Origin: CAXNKH01 sp049296795
GTDB lineage: Bacteria > Pseudomonadota > Gammaproteobacteria > Burkholderiales > Burkholderiaceae_C
NCBI GenBank assembly: GCA_049296795.1
Contig: JBAQTC010000007.1
Location: forward strand, 124,001-188,000
Reading direction: 5' to 3'
DNA: 64,000 bases
The translations under genes and the position numbers were made by a program. The notes under the pieces were generated by a model. The model did not search any database. It worked only from the letters and a program-made list of their open reading frames with translations, and was not told the DNA's origin. Shown piece by piece: positions 1 through 7,502 of this stretch (position 1 is its first letter; each line of letters begins with the position of its first letter).

Positions 1-459
1 CGCGTGCATGATGCCCCAGACCGTTCCGAACAAGCCAACGTAGGGCGAGACCGAGCCGACCGATGCCAGAAAAGACAAATGGGTTTCGATCACGTCCATC
101 TCCCGCTGGTAGCTCGCGCGCATGGCGCGGCGCGCCCCATCCATCAAGGTTGCGGCATCCTTGATCTGGCGCTCGCGCAGCTTTTGGTATTCGCGCATGC
201 CACTGGCAAAAATCCGTTCCATCGGCCCGGCATCACGGCCATTCTTGACGGCTGCGGCGAACAAGTCATTCAAGCTGGTGCCCGACCAAAAATCGCGTTC
301 GAAATTTTCATTCAGGGACTTGACCCGGTTCAGAGAAAATAATTTTCTAAAAATGGCAGTCCAGCTTGAAACCGAAACCAGGATCAGCAGCAGCATCACC
401 AGCTGCACCACCAAGCTGGCGTTGAGTACCAAGTGAAGAATCGACATGTTGGGGTTCAT
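1..459 (-). CDS. tolQ: TolQ, Tol-Pal proton channel subunit (partial)
   Basis: Inner-membrane proton channel component of the Tol-Pal envelope system, MotA/TolQ/ExbB family. The visible 153 N-terminal residues hold one membrane segment at about residues 12-33, a cytoplasmic stretch with conserved RERQIKDAA and RRAMRASYQRE, and the start of the second membrane segment (SPYVGLFGTVWGIMHA). The window edge removes the rest. I chose the ATG at 459-457 because it overlaps the ybgC stop as ATGA, the usual coupled arrangement in tol-pal operons; a second in-frame ATG lies at 447. Identity is clear from the N-terminal half alone; TolR, TolA, TolB and Pal would be expected to the left of the window. 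Confidence 0.93.
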   Translation of the reverse strand, partial: MNPNMSILHLVLNASLVVQLVMLLLILVSVSSWTAIFRKLFSLNRVKSLNENFERDFWSGTSLNDLFAAAVKNGRDAGPMERIFASGMREYQKLRERQIKDAATLMDGARRAMRASYQREMDVIETHLSFLASVGSVSPYVGLFGTVWGIMHA

Positions 460-884
460 TTCAGGGCTTCCAAGACAGTGGATGGAATTCTCGCAGGTTT
501 GAAGTTCGACTCAGCGACCCAGCCAACCCGGATTGTGCCCTCACACAAGAGCGGGTTCGGGCCGGGGTTACGAAGTTTGGAAGCGGTCTGGCTGAGTCGC
601 AGGCCAGCGCGTCCGGCATCGCTCAGCTGGGTGGTCACGATCAATTCATCGTCGAGTCGGGCCGGACTCCGGTAGCGCAGATCGGCCTGGCTCACCACGA
701 ACATACCGCCCTGGCTTTCCCGCAGCAACTGCTGGTTGATGCCTAGCGAGCGCAACCATTCGCTACGGGCGCGTTCAAAAAATTTCAGGTAGTTGGCGTA
801 ATAGACGATGCCGCCGGCATCGGTGTCTTCCCAGTACACCCGAACCGGCCAATGAAATACGGTGCCGCTGTGCCGAATCGTCAT
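456..884 (-). CDS. ybgC: YbgC, tol-pal-associated acyl-CoA thioesterase
   Basis: Hot-dog fold acyl-CoA thioesterase of the 4-hydroxybenzoyl-CoA thioesterase family, encoded at the head of tol-pal operons and linked to phospholipid turnover in the envelope. The 142-residue length is typical. The family motif WEDTDAGGIVYYANYLKFFE lies at residues 18-37, with the catalytic Asp22 and the Tyr/Ala/Asn that follow. Start overlaps the upstream aminotransferase stop by 4 nt and its own stop overlaps tolQ by 4 nt, so translation of all three is probably coupled. Physiological substrate is not shown by the sequence. Confidence 0.93.
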   Translation of the reverse strand: MTIRHSGTVFHWPVRVYWEDTDAGGIVYYANYLKFFERARSEWLRSLGINQQLLRESQGGMFVVSQADLRYRSPARLDDELIVTTQLSDAGRAGLRLSQTASKLRNPGPNPLLCEGTIRVGWVAESNFKPARIPSTVLEALK

Positions 885-2104
885 GACAAAAGCTGGCGCA
901 GCCGAGCCACTGCCAGTTGCAGCTGAGCCATCGAATTGGCGGTGGAAAATCGGATGAAATGCTGGGTTTGTGCGCTGCCAAAATCGCGTCCGGGCGTGAC
1001 GGCCACATGGGCGTTTTGCAGCAGTTCAAAAGCGAAGTCCCAGCTGCCTTTGATCTCGCGCCCGAGCTTGGCGCTCAGTTTGGCGCAAGCTGCAGAGCAG
1101 TCGGCCCAAGCGTAAAAAGCCCCATCGGGCATGACCGGAACGTCCAAGCCAAGGTCTTTCAGTGCGGGAATGAAGTAGTCGCGCCGGGCTTTGAATTCGG
1201 CGCGGCGCAACTCGTATTCGGCCAGCGACTTGGGTTCGAAACAAGCCAGGGCTGCGTGTTGGGCCACCGTGCTGGGACAAATGAACAGGTTTTGCGCGAG
1301 TCGTTCGATCACCGGCACCAGGTTTTCGGGTACGACTAACCAGCCCAGGCGCCAGCCCGTCATGCTGAAGTATTTGCTGAAACTGTTGATGCTGATGATG
1401 TTGTCGTCCAACGCCAAAGCGGTTTGACCGTAGCGCTCATCAAAGCTCAGTCCCAGATAAATCTCATCGACCAGGGTGATGCCGCCGCGCTTTTGCACCA
1501 ATTGATGGATGCGCTCCATTTCCTTGGGGTCTATTGAGGTTCCGGTCGGGTTGGAGGGCGAGGCCAGCAAGACACCACGGGTTTGCTCTGGACGGGTGCT
1601 GTTAGCGCTGTGCCAGGCCTGTTCAACTTTGTCGGCACTGAGCTGAAAACGCTCGGCGGCCGAGGTCTCGAGCAAAACAGCGCGACCTTCGGCGGCACTG
1701 ACAAAGTGTCGATTGCAAGGGTAGCTCGGATCCGGCATCAGAATCTCATCGCCCGCTTCGATCAAGGCCAGGCAGGCTAATTGCAGCGCGGCGGACGCGC
1801 CCGCAGTGACCACAATCCGATTGGCTGGCACACTAAGCCCAAAGCGTTGGCCATACCAGTGGCTGATGCGCTCCCTCAAGGCGGGCAGGCCGGTGGCTGC
1901 CGTGTATTGGGTAGCGCCATCGTGCAGCGCTTTGGCTGCAGCATCGACTACCAGTGCCGGCGCTGTGAAGTCGGGCTCGCCAATGTTGAGAAACAGCATG
2001 GGTGAGTCGGTCTGCGCCACTTCAGCGGCCAAAATGGAGGCGGCCTTGGCCACTTCCATCACATAAAAAGGCTCGATTTTTTGGGCGCGTGCTGAGATTC
2101 TCAT
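881..2104 (-). CDS. PLP-dependent class I/II aminotransferase
   Basis: Fold-type I pyridoxal-phosphate aminotransferase of 407 residues, aspartate/alanine aminotransferase-like. Visible signatures are the substrate/cofactor strand FLNIGEPDFTAP near residue 32, SNPTGT, the DEIYLGLSF segment that contacts the cofactor, and the Schiff-base lysine in SFSKYFSMTGWRLG. An open frame extends 67 codons upstream, but those codons lie inside nusB; the ATG at 2104 starts 16 nt after the nusB stop and begins with MRISARAQKIEPFYVMEV, which matches family N-termini. It sits between nusB and ybgC and is probably cotranscribed. The exact amino donor cannot be read from sequence. Confidence 0.88.
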   Translation of the reverse strand: MRISARAQKIEPFYVMEVAKAASILAAEVAQTDSPMLFLNIGEPDFTAPALVVDAAAKALHDGATQYTAATGLPALRERISHWYGQRFGLSVPANRIVVTAGASAALQLACLALIEAGDEILMPDPSYPCNRHFVSAAEGRAVLLETSAAERFQLSADKVEQAWHSANSTRPEQTRGVLLASPSNPTGTSIDPKEMERIHQLVQKRGGITLVDEIYLGLSFDERYGQTALALDDNIISINSFSKYFSMTGWRLGWLVVPENLVPVIERLAQNLFICPSTVAQHAALACFEPKSLAEYELRRAEFKARRDYFIPALKDLGLDVPVMPDGAFYAWADCSAACAKLSAKLGREIKGSWDFAFELLQNAHVAVTPGRDFGSAQTQHFIRFSTANSMAQLQLAVARLRQLLS

Positions 2105-2120
2105 CGACCAGTTCAGCCCA

Positions 2121-2645
2121 TCAGGCTTTGTTGTTGCGGTCGGCTTGGACTTCGGCCGCACGCAGCGAAGGCGCCAATCCATTGAGCACGGCGTTGACGT
2201 ATTTGTGGCCATCGGTTCCACCAAATTCTTTGGCCAACTCGATGCATTCATTGAGCACCACGCGCCAGGGGACATCCAGGCAGTGCTGAAACTCATAAGC
2301 GCCAATCCACATCACGGCGTGCTCGACCGGGGAGATTTCTGCCAGCTTGCGGTCCAGCAGCGGCAGGATCACGGCGTCGAGCGCGGCGGCGGTTTCAATG
2401 CAGCCATGCAACAGGGCGTCAAAATGCGCCGCATCCGATTTGCTAAAACCGGCCAAATCGCGGGTGAAAGCGTCGATGGCATCAGCCTCGTTTTGACCCA
2501 CCAGGTGCTGGTACAGCGCTTGCAGGACAAATTCACGGGCTCGGCTGCGGGCCGATTTGCTGGCGGCTTTGCGTGCGCCCGTGGTGGTCAAGCCGGTGCG
2601 CGATTGGCGTGGCACTCGCTCGCCTGGTTTCTTAATTTGATTCAT
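2121..2645 (-). CDS. nusB: NusB, transcription antitermination factor
   Basis: Subunit of the NusB-NusE complex that binds boxA in rRNA leader transcripts and supports antitermination. 174 residues; a basic N-terminal tail of about 30 residues precedes the all-helical domain (AREFVLQALYQHLVG), and the C-terminal signature VVLNECIELAKEFGGTDGHK is followed by YVNAVLNGL. Its start overlaps the end of ribH by 14 nt, the ribH-nusB linkage common in proteobacteria. Confidence 0.94.
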   Translation of the reverse strand: MNQIKKPGERVPRQSRTGLTTTGARKAASKSARSRAREFVLQALYQHLVGQNEADAIDAFTRDLAGFSKSDAAHFDALLHGCIETAAALDAVILPLLDRKLAEISPVEHAVMWIGAYEFQHCLDVPWRVVLNECIELAKEFGGTDGHKYVNAVLNGLAPSLRAAEVQADRNNKA

Positions 2646-3111
2646 TGAGTTGGTCCATCAGTTGCGCCATTTCTACGGCGACACGGGCCGCATCTCGGCC
2701 TTTTTCAGTTTGTCGGGCCAGGGCTTGTTCCCTGTTCTCGGTGGTCAAAATAGCATTGGCCACGGGCAGCTGGTAGTCCAGCGCCACTCGGCTGACGCCC
2801 GCACCTGATTCATTGGCCACCAGCTCGAAGTGGTAGGTTTCGCCCCGAATAATGCAACCTAGGGCAATCAAAGCGTCGTACTGAGACCGTTCTGCCAAGG
2901 CTTGTAGCGCCAGCGGAACTTCCAGCGCGCCAGGCACTTCGACCTGGTCAATGGCGTCGATGCTGACCCCCAGCGCCAGCAGCTCATCGCGGCAAGCCAG
3001 GGCCAGTGCATTGGTGATGTCCGCGTTGAAGCGGGCCTGCACGATACCGATGCGCAAATCCTTGCCGGATTGGTGGGTGAGTGGGGCTTGTCCTTGATCT
3101 GCGCCAAACAT
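2632..3111 (-). CDS. ribH: 6,7-dimethyl-8-ribityllumazine synthase
   Basis: Condenses 5-amino-6-ribitylaminouracil with 3,4-dihydroxy-2-butanone 4-phosphate, the penultimate riboflavin step, in the cytoplasm. 159 residues. Motifs include QARFNADIT for the pyrimidine pocket, VPGALEVPLALQ, and GCIIRGETYHFE with the catalytic histidine. An AAGGA ribosome site stands about 7 nt before the ATG. The gene is separated from ribB by 446 bp of structured repeats whose boundary motif ends only about 18 nt before the start, so transcription from ribB must cross the repeat or ribH uses a promoter within it. Confidence 0.96.
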   Translation of the reverse strand: MFGADQGQAPLTHQSGKDLRIGIVQARFNADITNALALACRDELLALGVSIDAIDQVEVPGALEVPLALQALAERSQYDALIALGCIIRGETYHFELVANESGAGVSRVALDYQLPVANAILTTENREQALARQTEKGRDAARVAVEMAQLMDQLNESN

Positions 3112-3128
3112 GGTGTTGTCCTTTATTC

Positions 3129-3500
3129 AGAGTTTCAAAATTCACGACAGCAATAAGCTTGATTCGGTCTGCGATCAGTTTGAGTTCTGGCGTAGCTGGG
3201 TGGAGTCCTGAGCCAGGCCAGAGACCTTGCATTTGGATGAGATTGAGGTGAATGGCGCAGTGAAATAAAGGGGGAGGCCGCAGGCCGGAGGACATTCACG
3301 GAGCTATTCACCGCAGTCTCATCCGTGAGTCCGCGATCGGGTGCAGACTTCTGTGCGCCGAGGCGTTTGGGGTGGTCAGCTCCGCGGCTGTCCCCCGGCC
3401 TATGGCCTCCGCCTTGATGCCGCTGCGCCGCCCACCCCAAGCGCCTAGGCATCAAATATGGTCGGTATGCAGCAGTTAAACACCCACCACCCTGCTCTCC
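3129..3500 (-). repeat. Composite hairpin repeat, locus A (units II and III)
   Basis: Fills the 446-bp gap between ribB and ribH; I see no gene in it. Unit II (minus strand, 3357-3450) has an imperfect 21-bp outer stem, the shared core with GCAGCGGCATCAAGG and GGGGGACAGCCGCGGAGCT, and an inner hairpin GGCCATAGGCC. A diverged unit III (plus strand, 3235-3324) has a 22-bp outer stem with 19 Watson-Crick and 2 G-U pairs, a changed middle stem, and inner hairpin GGCCGCAGGCC. A single arm resembling unit I remains at 3481-3500. The block ends toward ribH with the boundary motif at 3129-3149, shared with the other three loci. Confidence 0.85.
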
Positions 3501-3557
3501 AGCTAACCAAGCCGGACTTGCAATGAAAAGAATATCGGTTTTCACTTTAGGGAAACA

Positions 3558-4676
3558 TCATGAGTGATCGACATAGCCGACGATTTCAAGTCCGTAGCCC
3601 GCCATGCTGGGCATGCGCCTGGGGGTTCCCATTAAATTCATTTTGTGGACGCCACATTCGCGCAGAATTTGGGCGCCTACACCGTAGGTTCTCAAATCCA
3701 TGCGACCGCGCTCGGGGCCGTGGCTGGGGCGTGCGGTGCCGGCAAATTGCGCCAGCAACTGCGCTGAACTTTCGCCGCAATTGAGCAGCACAATCACGCC
3801 CTTGCCTTCGGTGGCGATGCGCGACATGCAGGCGTCCAGACTCCATGTGTGCATGGGTCGACCCACTTCAAGCGCATCGAGCACTGACAGGGGTTCGTGC
3901 ACCCGGGCCAGCACAGCTTCATCGGCGCCCCATTGGCCTTTGACCAAGGCCAGATGAACGCCGTGGCCAGGTTTATCTTCAAAAGCGTGGGCGGTGAATT
4001 CACCGTAAGCTGTTTGCAGAGTGCGGCTACCCGCTTTTGCGATCAATGACTCAACCCGGCTGCGGTGTTGGATCAGGTCAGCGATGGTGCCAATTTTTAG
4101 GCCATGTTGGGCTGCAAAAATCTGCAAATCGGGCAGCCTGGCCATGGTGCCATCGTCATTCATGATTTCGCAAATGACAGACGCTGGTGAACAACCCGCC
4201 ATGCCAGCCAAGTCGCAACCGGCTTCGGTGTGGCCGGCGCGCATCAAGACCCCGCCTTCTACCGCTTGCAGCGGGAAAATGTGACCGGGCTGCACCAGGT
4301 CGCTGGCTTGGGCGTTGCTAGCGACAGCAGCCTGCACCGTGCGGGAACGGTCAGCGGCAGAAATGCCGGTGGTCACCCCTTCAGCCGCTTCGATCGAAAC
4401 GGTGAAAGCGGTTCCTTTTTTGTCGGCATTACGCAGCGCCATCGGCAGCAGTTGCAGGCGTTCGCAGCACGCACGCGTCAGCGTCAAGCAAATCAGGCCG
4501 CGACCAAAACGCGCCATGAAGTTGATGGCCTCGGCCGACACATGGTCGGCCGCCAGCACCAGGTCGCCTTCGTTTTCGCGGTCTTCTTCGTCCACCAGAA
4601 TCACCATGCGCCCATCACGCATGTCGGCAACGATGTCTTCAATCGGGGAAATGCTCACGGTGCGCTCGGCTGTCAT
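3558..4676 (-). CDS. ribB: DHBP synthase RibB with degenerate GTP cyclohydrolase II domain (RibBX type)
   Basis: Makes 3,4-dihydroxy-2-butanone 4-phosphate from ribulose 5-phosphate for riboflavin synthesis. Residues 1 to about 200 form an intact RibB domain: DEEDRENEGDL for metal and substrate, TGISAADRSRT, and HTEAGCDLAGM. Residues about 205-372 align with RibA, but the zinc-binding CLTGDxxGSxxCDCG motif is absent (the equivalent stretch reads WSLDACMSRIATEGKGVIVL), so GTP cyclohydrolase II activity is unlikely. Such RibB-X hybrids are known in proteobacteria; a separate ribA would be needed elsewhere. Start overlaps the ribE stop by 4 nt (ATGA). Confidence 0.92.
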   Translation of the reverse strand: MTAERTVSISPIEDIVADMRDGRMVILVDEEDRENEGDLVLAADHVSAEAINFMARFGRGLICLTLTRACCERLQLLPMALRNADKKGTAFTVSIEAAEGVTTGISAADRSRTVQAAVASNAQASDLVQPGHIFPLQAVEGGVLMRAGHTEAGCDLAGMAGCSPASVICEIMNDDGTMARLPDLQIFAAQHGLKIGTIADLIQHRSRVESLIAKAGSRTLQTAYGEFTAHAFEDKPGHGVHLALVKGQWGADEAVLARVHEPLSVLDALEVGRPMHTWSLDACMSRIATEGKGVIVLLNCGESSAQLLAQFAGTARPSHGPERGRMDLRTYGVGAQILRECGVHKMNLMGTPRRMPSMAGYGLEIVGYVDHS

Positions 4677-5308
4677 GCAAGATCTTTCAGGGTTTTGGCC
4701 GCGAGCATGCGCTCGACATAGCGGGCCATTAAATCAATTTCAAGGTTCACCCGGCTGCCTAGGCGCAGCGTGTTGAGGCTGGTGTTTTGCACGGTGTGGG
4801 CGATCAGGTTAATACTGATTTCGCAGCCTTCGGCCCTGTCTTGGATCCGGTTGAGTGTCAGGCTCACGCCGTTGACCGTGATTGACCCTTTGACTGCCAG
4901 GAACTTAGCTAAATCGCTGGGCGCCAAGATGCGCAAGTCCCAGCTTTCGCCAACCGGCGCAAAGCATGTCACGCTGCCAGTGCCATCAACATGGCCGGCC
5001 ACGATATGACCGCCCAGCCTGTCGTTGGCACGCAAAGCTTTTTCCAAATTTACCGGGCCGGGCTCGCTCAAGCCGGCGGTTTTAGCCAGCGATTCGGCCG
5101 AAATTTCAATGGAAAACTGGTTTTTCTCAAGGTCTAGCTGGGTAACGGTCATGCAAGCGCCGTTGAGCGCAATGCTGTCGCCCAGCGCAACGTCGTCGAG
5201 ATAGGCCGGCGGGCAGGCCAGCTGCAGACGCTTGCCGTGGTGTAAAGAGCGACCCAGGTCGTGAATGGCGACGATGCGCCCCACGCCGGTGATGATTCCG
5301 GTGAACAT
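4673..5308 (-). CDS. ribE: Riboflavin synthase, alpha subunit
   Basis: Dismutates two 6,7-dimethyl-8-ribityllumazine molecules to riboflavin. 211 residues made of two lumazine-binding repeats: repeat 1 begins MFTGIITGVGRI and contains the NGACMTV segment, repeat 2 begins LGGHIVAGHVDGTG and contains the corresponding NGVSLT segment. The paired repeats and length are typical. It is coupled to the downstream ribB by a 4-nt overlap; 451 bp of repeat DNA separates it from ribD upstream. Confidence 0.96.
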   Translation of the reverse strand: MFTGIITGVGRIVAIHDLGRSLHHGKRLQLACPPAYLDDVALGDSIALNGACMTVTQLDLEKNQFSIEISAESLAKTAGLSEPGPVNLEKALRANDRLGGHIVAGHVDGTGSVTCFAPVGESWDLRILAPSDLAKFLAVKGSITVNGVSLTLNRIQDRAEGCEISINLIAHTVQNTSLNTLRLGSRVNLEIDLMARYVERMLAAKTLKDLA

Positions 5309-5420
5309 GGCGCTATTTTCGCAGGGTTTTCGCAGCCATCAGTTCTTAGGGCTTGAATTTATTGGTGTTTCGAAAAATGTTGAAAAACGATTGCTCTGAC
5401 ATCGTGGGCTTGGTTGGCGC

Positions 5421-5758
5421 GGGAGCAGGGTAGCGGCGCACTCAGCTCTGCGGCTGTCCCCCTTGTCGGCCTGGGGCCGACAATTCCTCCTTGATGCCGC
5501 TGCGCCGAGCGCACCACCGCCCTGCTCCTGACAAGGTGTTTTGCTTTCCGGCGTCCAATAGCAACGATGTTGAATGCCCGGGTGCTGGGGGTGGGCGGCG
5601 CAGCGGCATCAAGGCGGAGCCCAAAGGGCGGGGGACAGCCGCGGAGCTGCCCACCCCTAGCGCCAGGGCGTACACCAGATCATTGCAAGTTGCTTGTTCC
5701 AACACGCAAACTGCTCACAGACCAACTCGAACCGCTAGTTGTCGTGAGTTTCGAACCC
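5421..5758 (+). repeat. Composite hairpin repeat, locus B (units I and II)
   Basis: Occupies most of the 451-bp gap between ribE and ribD; no gene is seen here. Unit I lies on the minus strand (5421-5529), closed by GGAGCAGGG/CCCTGCTCC, with inner hairpin TTGTCGGCC-CCA-GGCCGACAA. Unit II lies on the plus strand (5576-5669), with a 21-position outer stem (one mismatch, two G-U) and inner hairpin GCCC-AAA-GGGC. The two units face away from each other around a 46-nt spacer. The block ends with the boundary motif TTGTCGTGAGTTTCGAACCC at 5739-5758, next to the ribD stop. It is oriented opposite to the rib genes. Confidence 0.85.
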
Positions 5759-5759
5759 A

Positions 5760-6902
5760 TCAATAGAACGTACGGCCGGTGACGCGGGCCAAAATTCGCA
5801 GATCGGGTCCCAGCAACTGGCTCGATAAAAATTCCAGCGCCAAGGCTTGGCTCAGCTCGGTCAACGGCCCGAATTGGGCCATGTCAGCGCCTTGGCCGAT
5901 CAGTTTGGGTGCCAGATACAGCAGCAGTTCATCGACCAGCCCTTCCCGAATCAGCGAACCGTTGAGTTTGTGGCCAGCTTCCACATGCAGTTCGTTAATT
6001 TCGCGCTGACCCAGATCAAACAGCATGGCCGCTAGGTCAACCTTGCTCTCGCTGCCTGCGGCGCGTCCCGGCAGGTAGATCACGCTGGCGCCCAAGTCTT
6101 CCAAAGCTTTTTGCTTGACCTCGTTTGGCACGGCGGCGTAAATCAAGACTTGGCGCTTGGGGATAAACAATTGCGCGTCTAATTTGACCTCGAGCCGGCT
6201 GTCCACCAGCACCAGATGCGGTTGGCGCGGCGTGTCGATCAGGCGCACATCGAGCCGCGGATCGTCCAGCACCACGGTTCCAATGCCGGTCAGCACTGCG
6301 CTGGCGCGGACACGCCAGGAGTGTCCGTCAGCTCGCGCCACTTCGGACGTGATCCACTGGCTTTGGCCATTGTTGAGTGCCGTTTTGCCGTCAATCGAAG
6401 CGGCAATTTTCATTCTGACCCAGGGAGACTTGCGGATCATTCGACTGAAAAATCCGATATTGAGTTCGCGCGATTCCAGCGCTGCCGGATGATCCGGCGG
6501 TAGCAGCTCAACTTCAATCCCGGCCGTGCTCAGCCTGGCAATGCCTTGGCCGGCCACCAGCGGATTAGGGTCTTGCAGGGCGATCACCACCCTGGTCACC
6601 CCGGCATTGATCAAAGCATCGCAACAGGGCGGGGTGCGACCAAAATGCGAACAGGGCTCCAAAGTGACGTAGGCAACAGCCCCTCGAACTTCATGGCCAG
6701 CAGTGCTTGCGGCTTGCAGCGCCATCACTTCGGCGTGGGCCAACCCTGTGGCCTGGGTGTGGCCCTGGCCCAGAATTTGACCCTGGGACGAGACAATGAC
6801 GCAGCCAACGCGGGGATTAGGGTCAGAAACCAGGCAGGCCAACTGAGCCTGGGCGAGGGCGAGGTTGATTAGTTGGTTTGTGTTGGAAGCGGACTGATGC
6901 AT
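5760..6902 (-). CDS. ribD: RibD, pyrimidine deaminase/reductase
   Basis: Bifunctional enzyme that deaminates and then reduces the pyrimidine product of GTP cyclohydrolase II. 380 residues. The N-terminal deaminase domain carries the zinc site HAEVMAL and PCSHFGRTPPCCDALI; the C-terminal reductase domain starts near RKSPWVRMKIAASIDGKTAL and includes NELHVEAGHKLNGSLI. I chose the ATG at 6902 (MHQSASNTNQLINLAL) because the longer frame would overlap the pilin gene at 6952; no strong ribosome site is visible. First of the rib genes in this direction. Confidence 0.94.
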   Translation of the reverse strand: MHQSASNTNQLINLALAQAQLACLVSDPNPRVGCVIVSSQGQILGQGHTQATGLAHAEVMALQAASTAGHEVRGAVAYVTLEPCSHFGRTPPCCDALINAGVTRVVIALQDPNPLVAGQGIARLSTAGIEVELLPPDHPAALESRELNIGFFSRMIRKSPWVRMKIAASIDGKTALNNGQSQWITSEVARADGHSWRVRASAVLTGIGTVVLDDPRLDVRLIDTPRQPHLVLVDSRLEVKLDAQLFIPKRQVLIYAAVPNEVKQKALEDLGASVIYLPGRAAGSESKVDLAAMLFDLGQREINELHVEAGHKLNGSLIREGLVDELLLYLAPKLIGQGADMAQFGPLTELSQALALEFLSSQLLGPDLRILARVTGRTFY

Positions 6903-6951
6903 TGAGGTCAAGGGGTTGCAGGGGCTAACTATACGAGCAACCGAGGGAACT

Positions 6952-7488
6952 TCAGCATGTGGGGTAGCCGGAAAGATAAGCCGCACCTGCTGGAGAGCAG
7001 GGGCGGATTCGACCGTAACCGCTGATCACCACCCTGATTTCTTTGCCGTTGTCGGCATGAAACGTGATGTTGCCGGCCGTGACGGTCGATCGCTTGGGTT
7101 TGAAAACATAGTTGGGACTGCTGGGGTCGGCCAGCAGCGCCGGGTTGGCCTGGCTGACTTTCTCAATGCCATCGATCACGCAATCGTTGGCGGTTCGGCA
7201 ATCACAGCTGTTGTTCAAGCTCAGTCCGTAGCACCAGTTGCTGCCATCGGGTTCATTCTGAAATGAAACCCAGAGATCGCTGCCGCGCTTGGTCGATTCG
7301 GTCATGGCGAAACGCAAGTCAGCCATCAACCCGTCGGCCACACCACGCAGTCGACTGGACGACAGGATGCTGGAAAAAGCTGGTATGGCGATCGCCATCA
7401 GTACCGCCGTGATGCTGATGACCACCAGCAATTCGACCAGGGTGAATCCAAGCTCGTTGCTGTGAGGTTGGGAAGTTCGGGCCACCAT
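6952..7488 (-). CDS. GspH/FimT-family minor pseudopilin
   Basis: 178-residue type IV pilin-like protein. A short basic leader is followed by the prepilin peptidase site G/FTLVELLVVIS (cleavage after Gly14, Glu5 of the mature protein present) and a hydrophobic helix to about residue 40. The soluble part has the GspH/FimT pattern: DGLMADLRFAMTESTKRG and the C-terminal FHADNGKEIRVVISGYGRIR, with paired cysteines. By position, last gene of the minor-pilin cluster, it resembles FimU/FimT of the tip/priming complex, but FimT and FimU are hard to tell apart. Confidence 0.87.
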   Translation of the reverse strand: MVARTSQPHSNELGFTLVELLVVISITAVLMAIAIPAFSSILSSSRLRGVADGLMADLRFAMTESTKRGSDLWVSFQNEPDGSNWCYGLSLNNSCDCRTANDCVIDGIEKVSQANPALLADPSSPNYVFKPKRSTVTAGNITFHADNGKEIRVVISGYGRIRPCSPAGAAYLSGYPTC

Positions 7489-7502
7489 GACTTACTCAAG
7501 GG

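Noticed and set aside
3135..3545. 136-residue minus-strand frame between ribB and ribH
   Set aside because: It is the translation of the hairpin repeat; similar peptides appear at loci C and D, and composition follows the stems, not codon use.
5309..6000. FMN riboswitch expected near riboflavin genes
   Set aside because: I looked for the conserved RFN core upstream of ribD, ribE and ribB and saw none; the gaps hold the repeat units instead.
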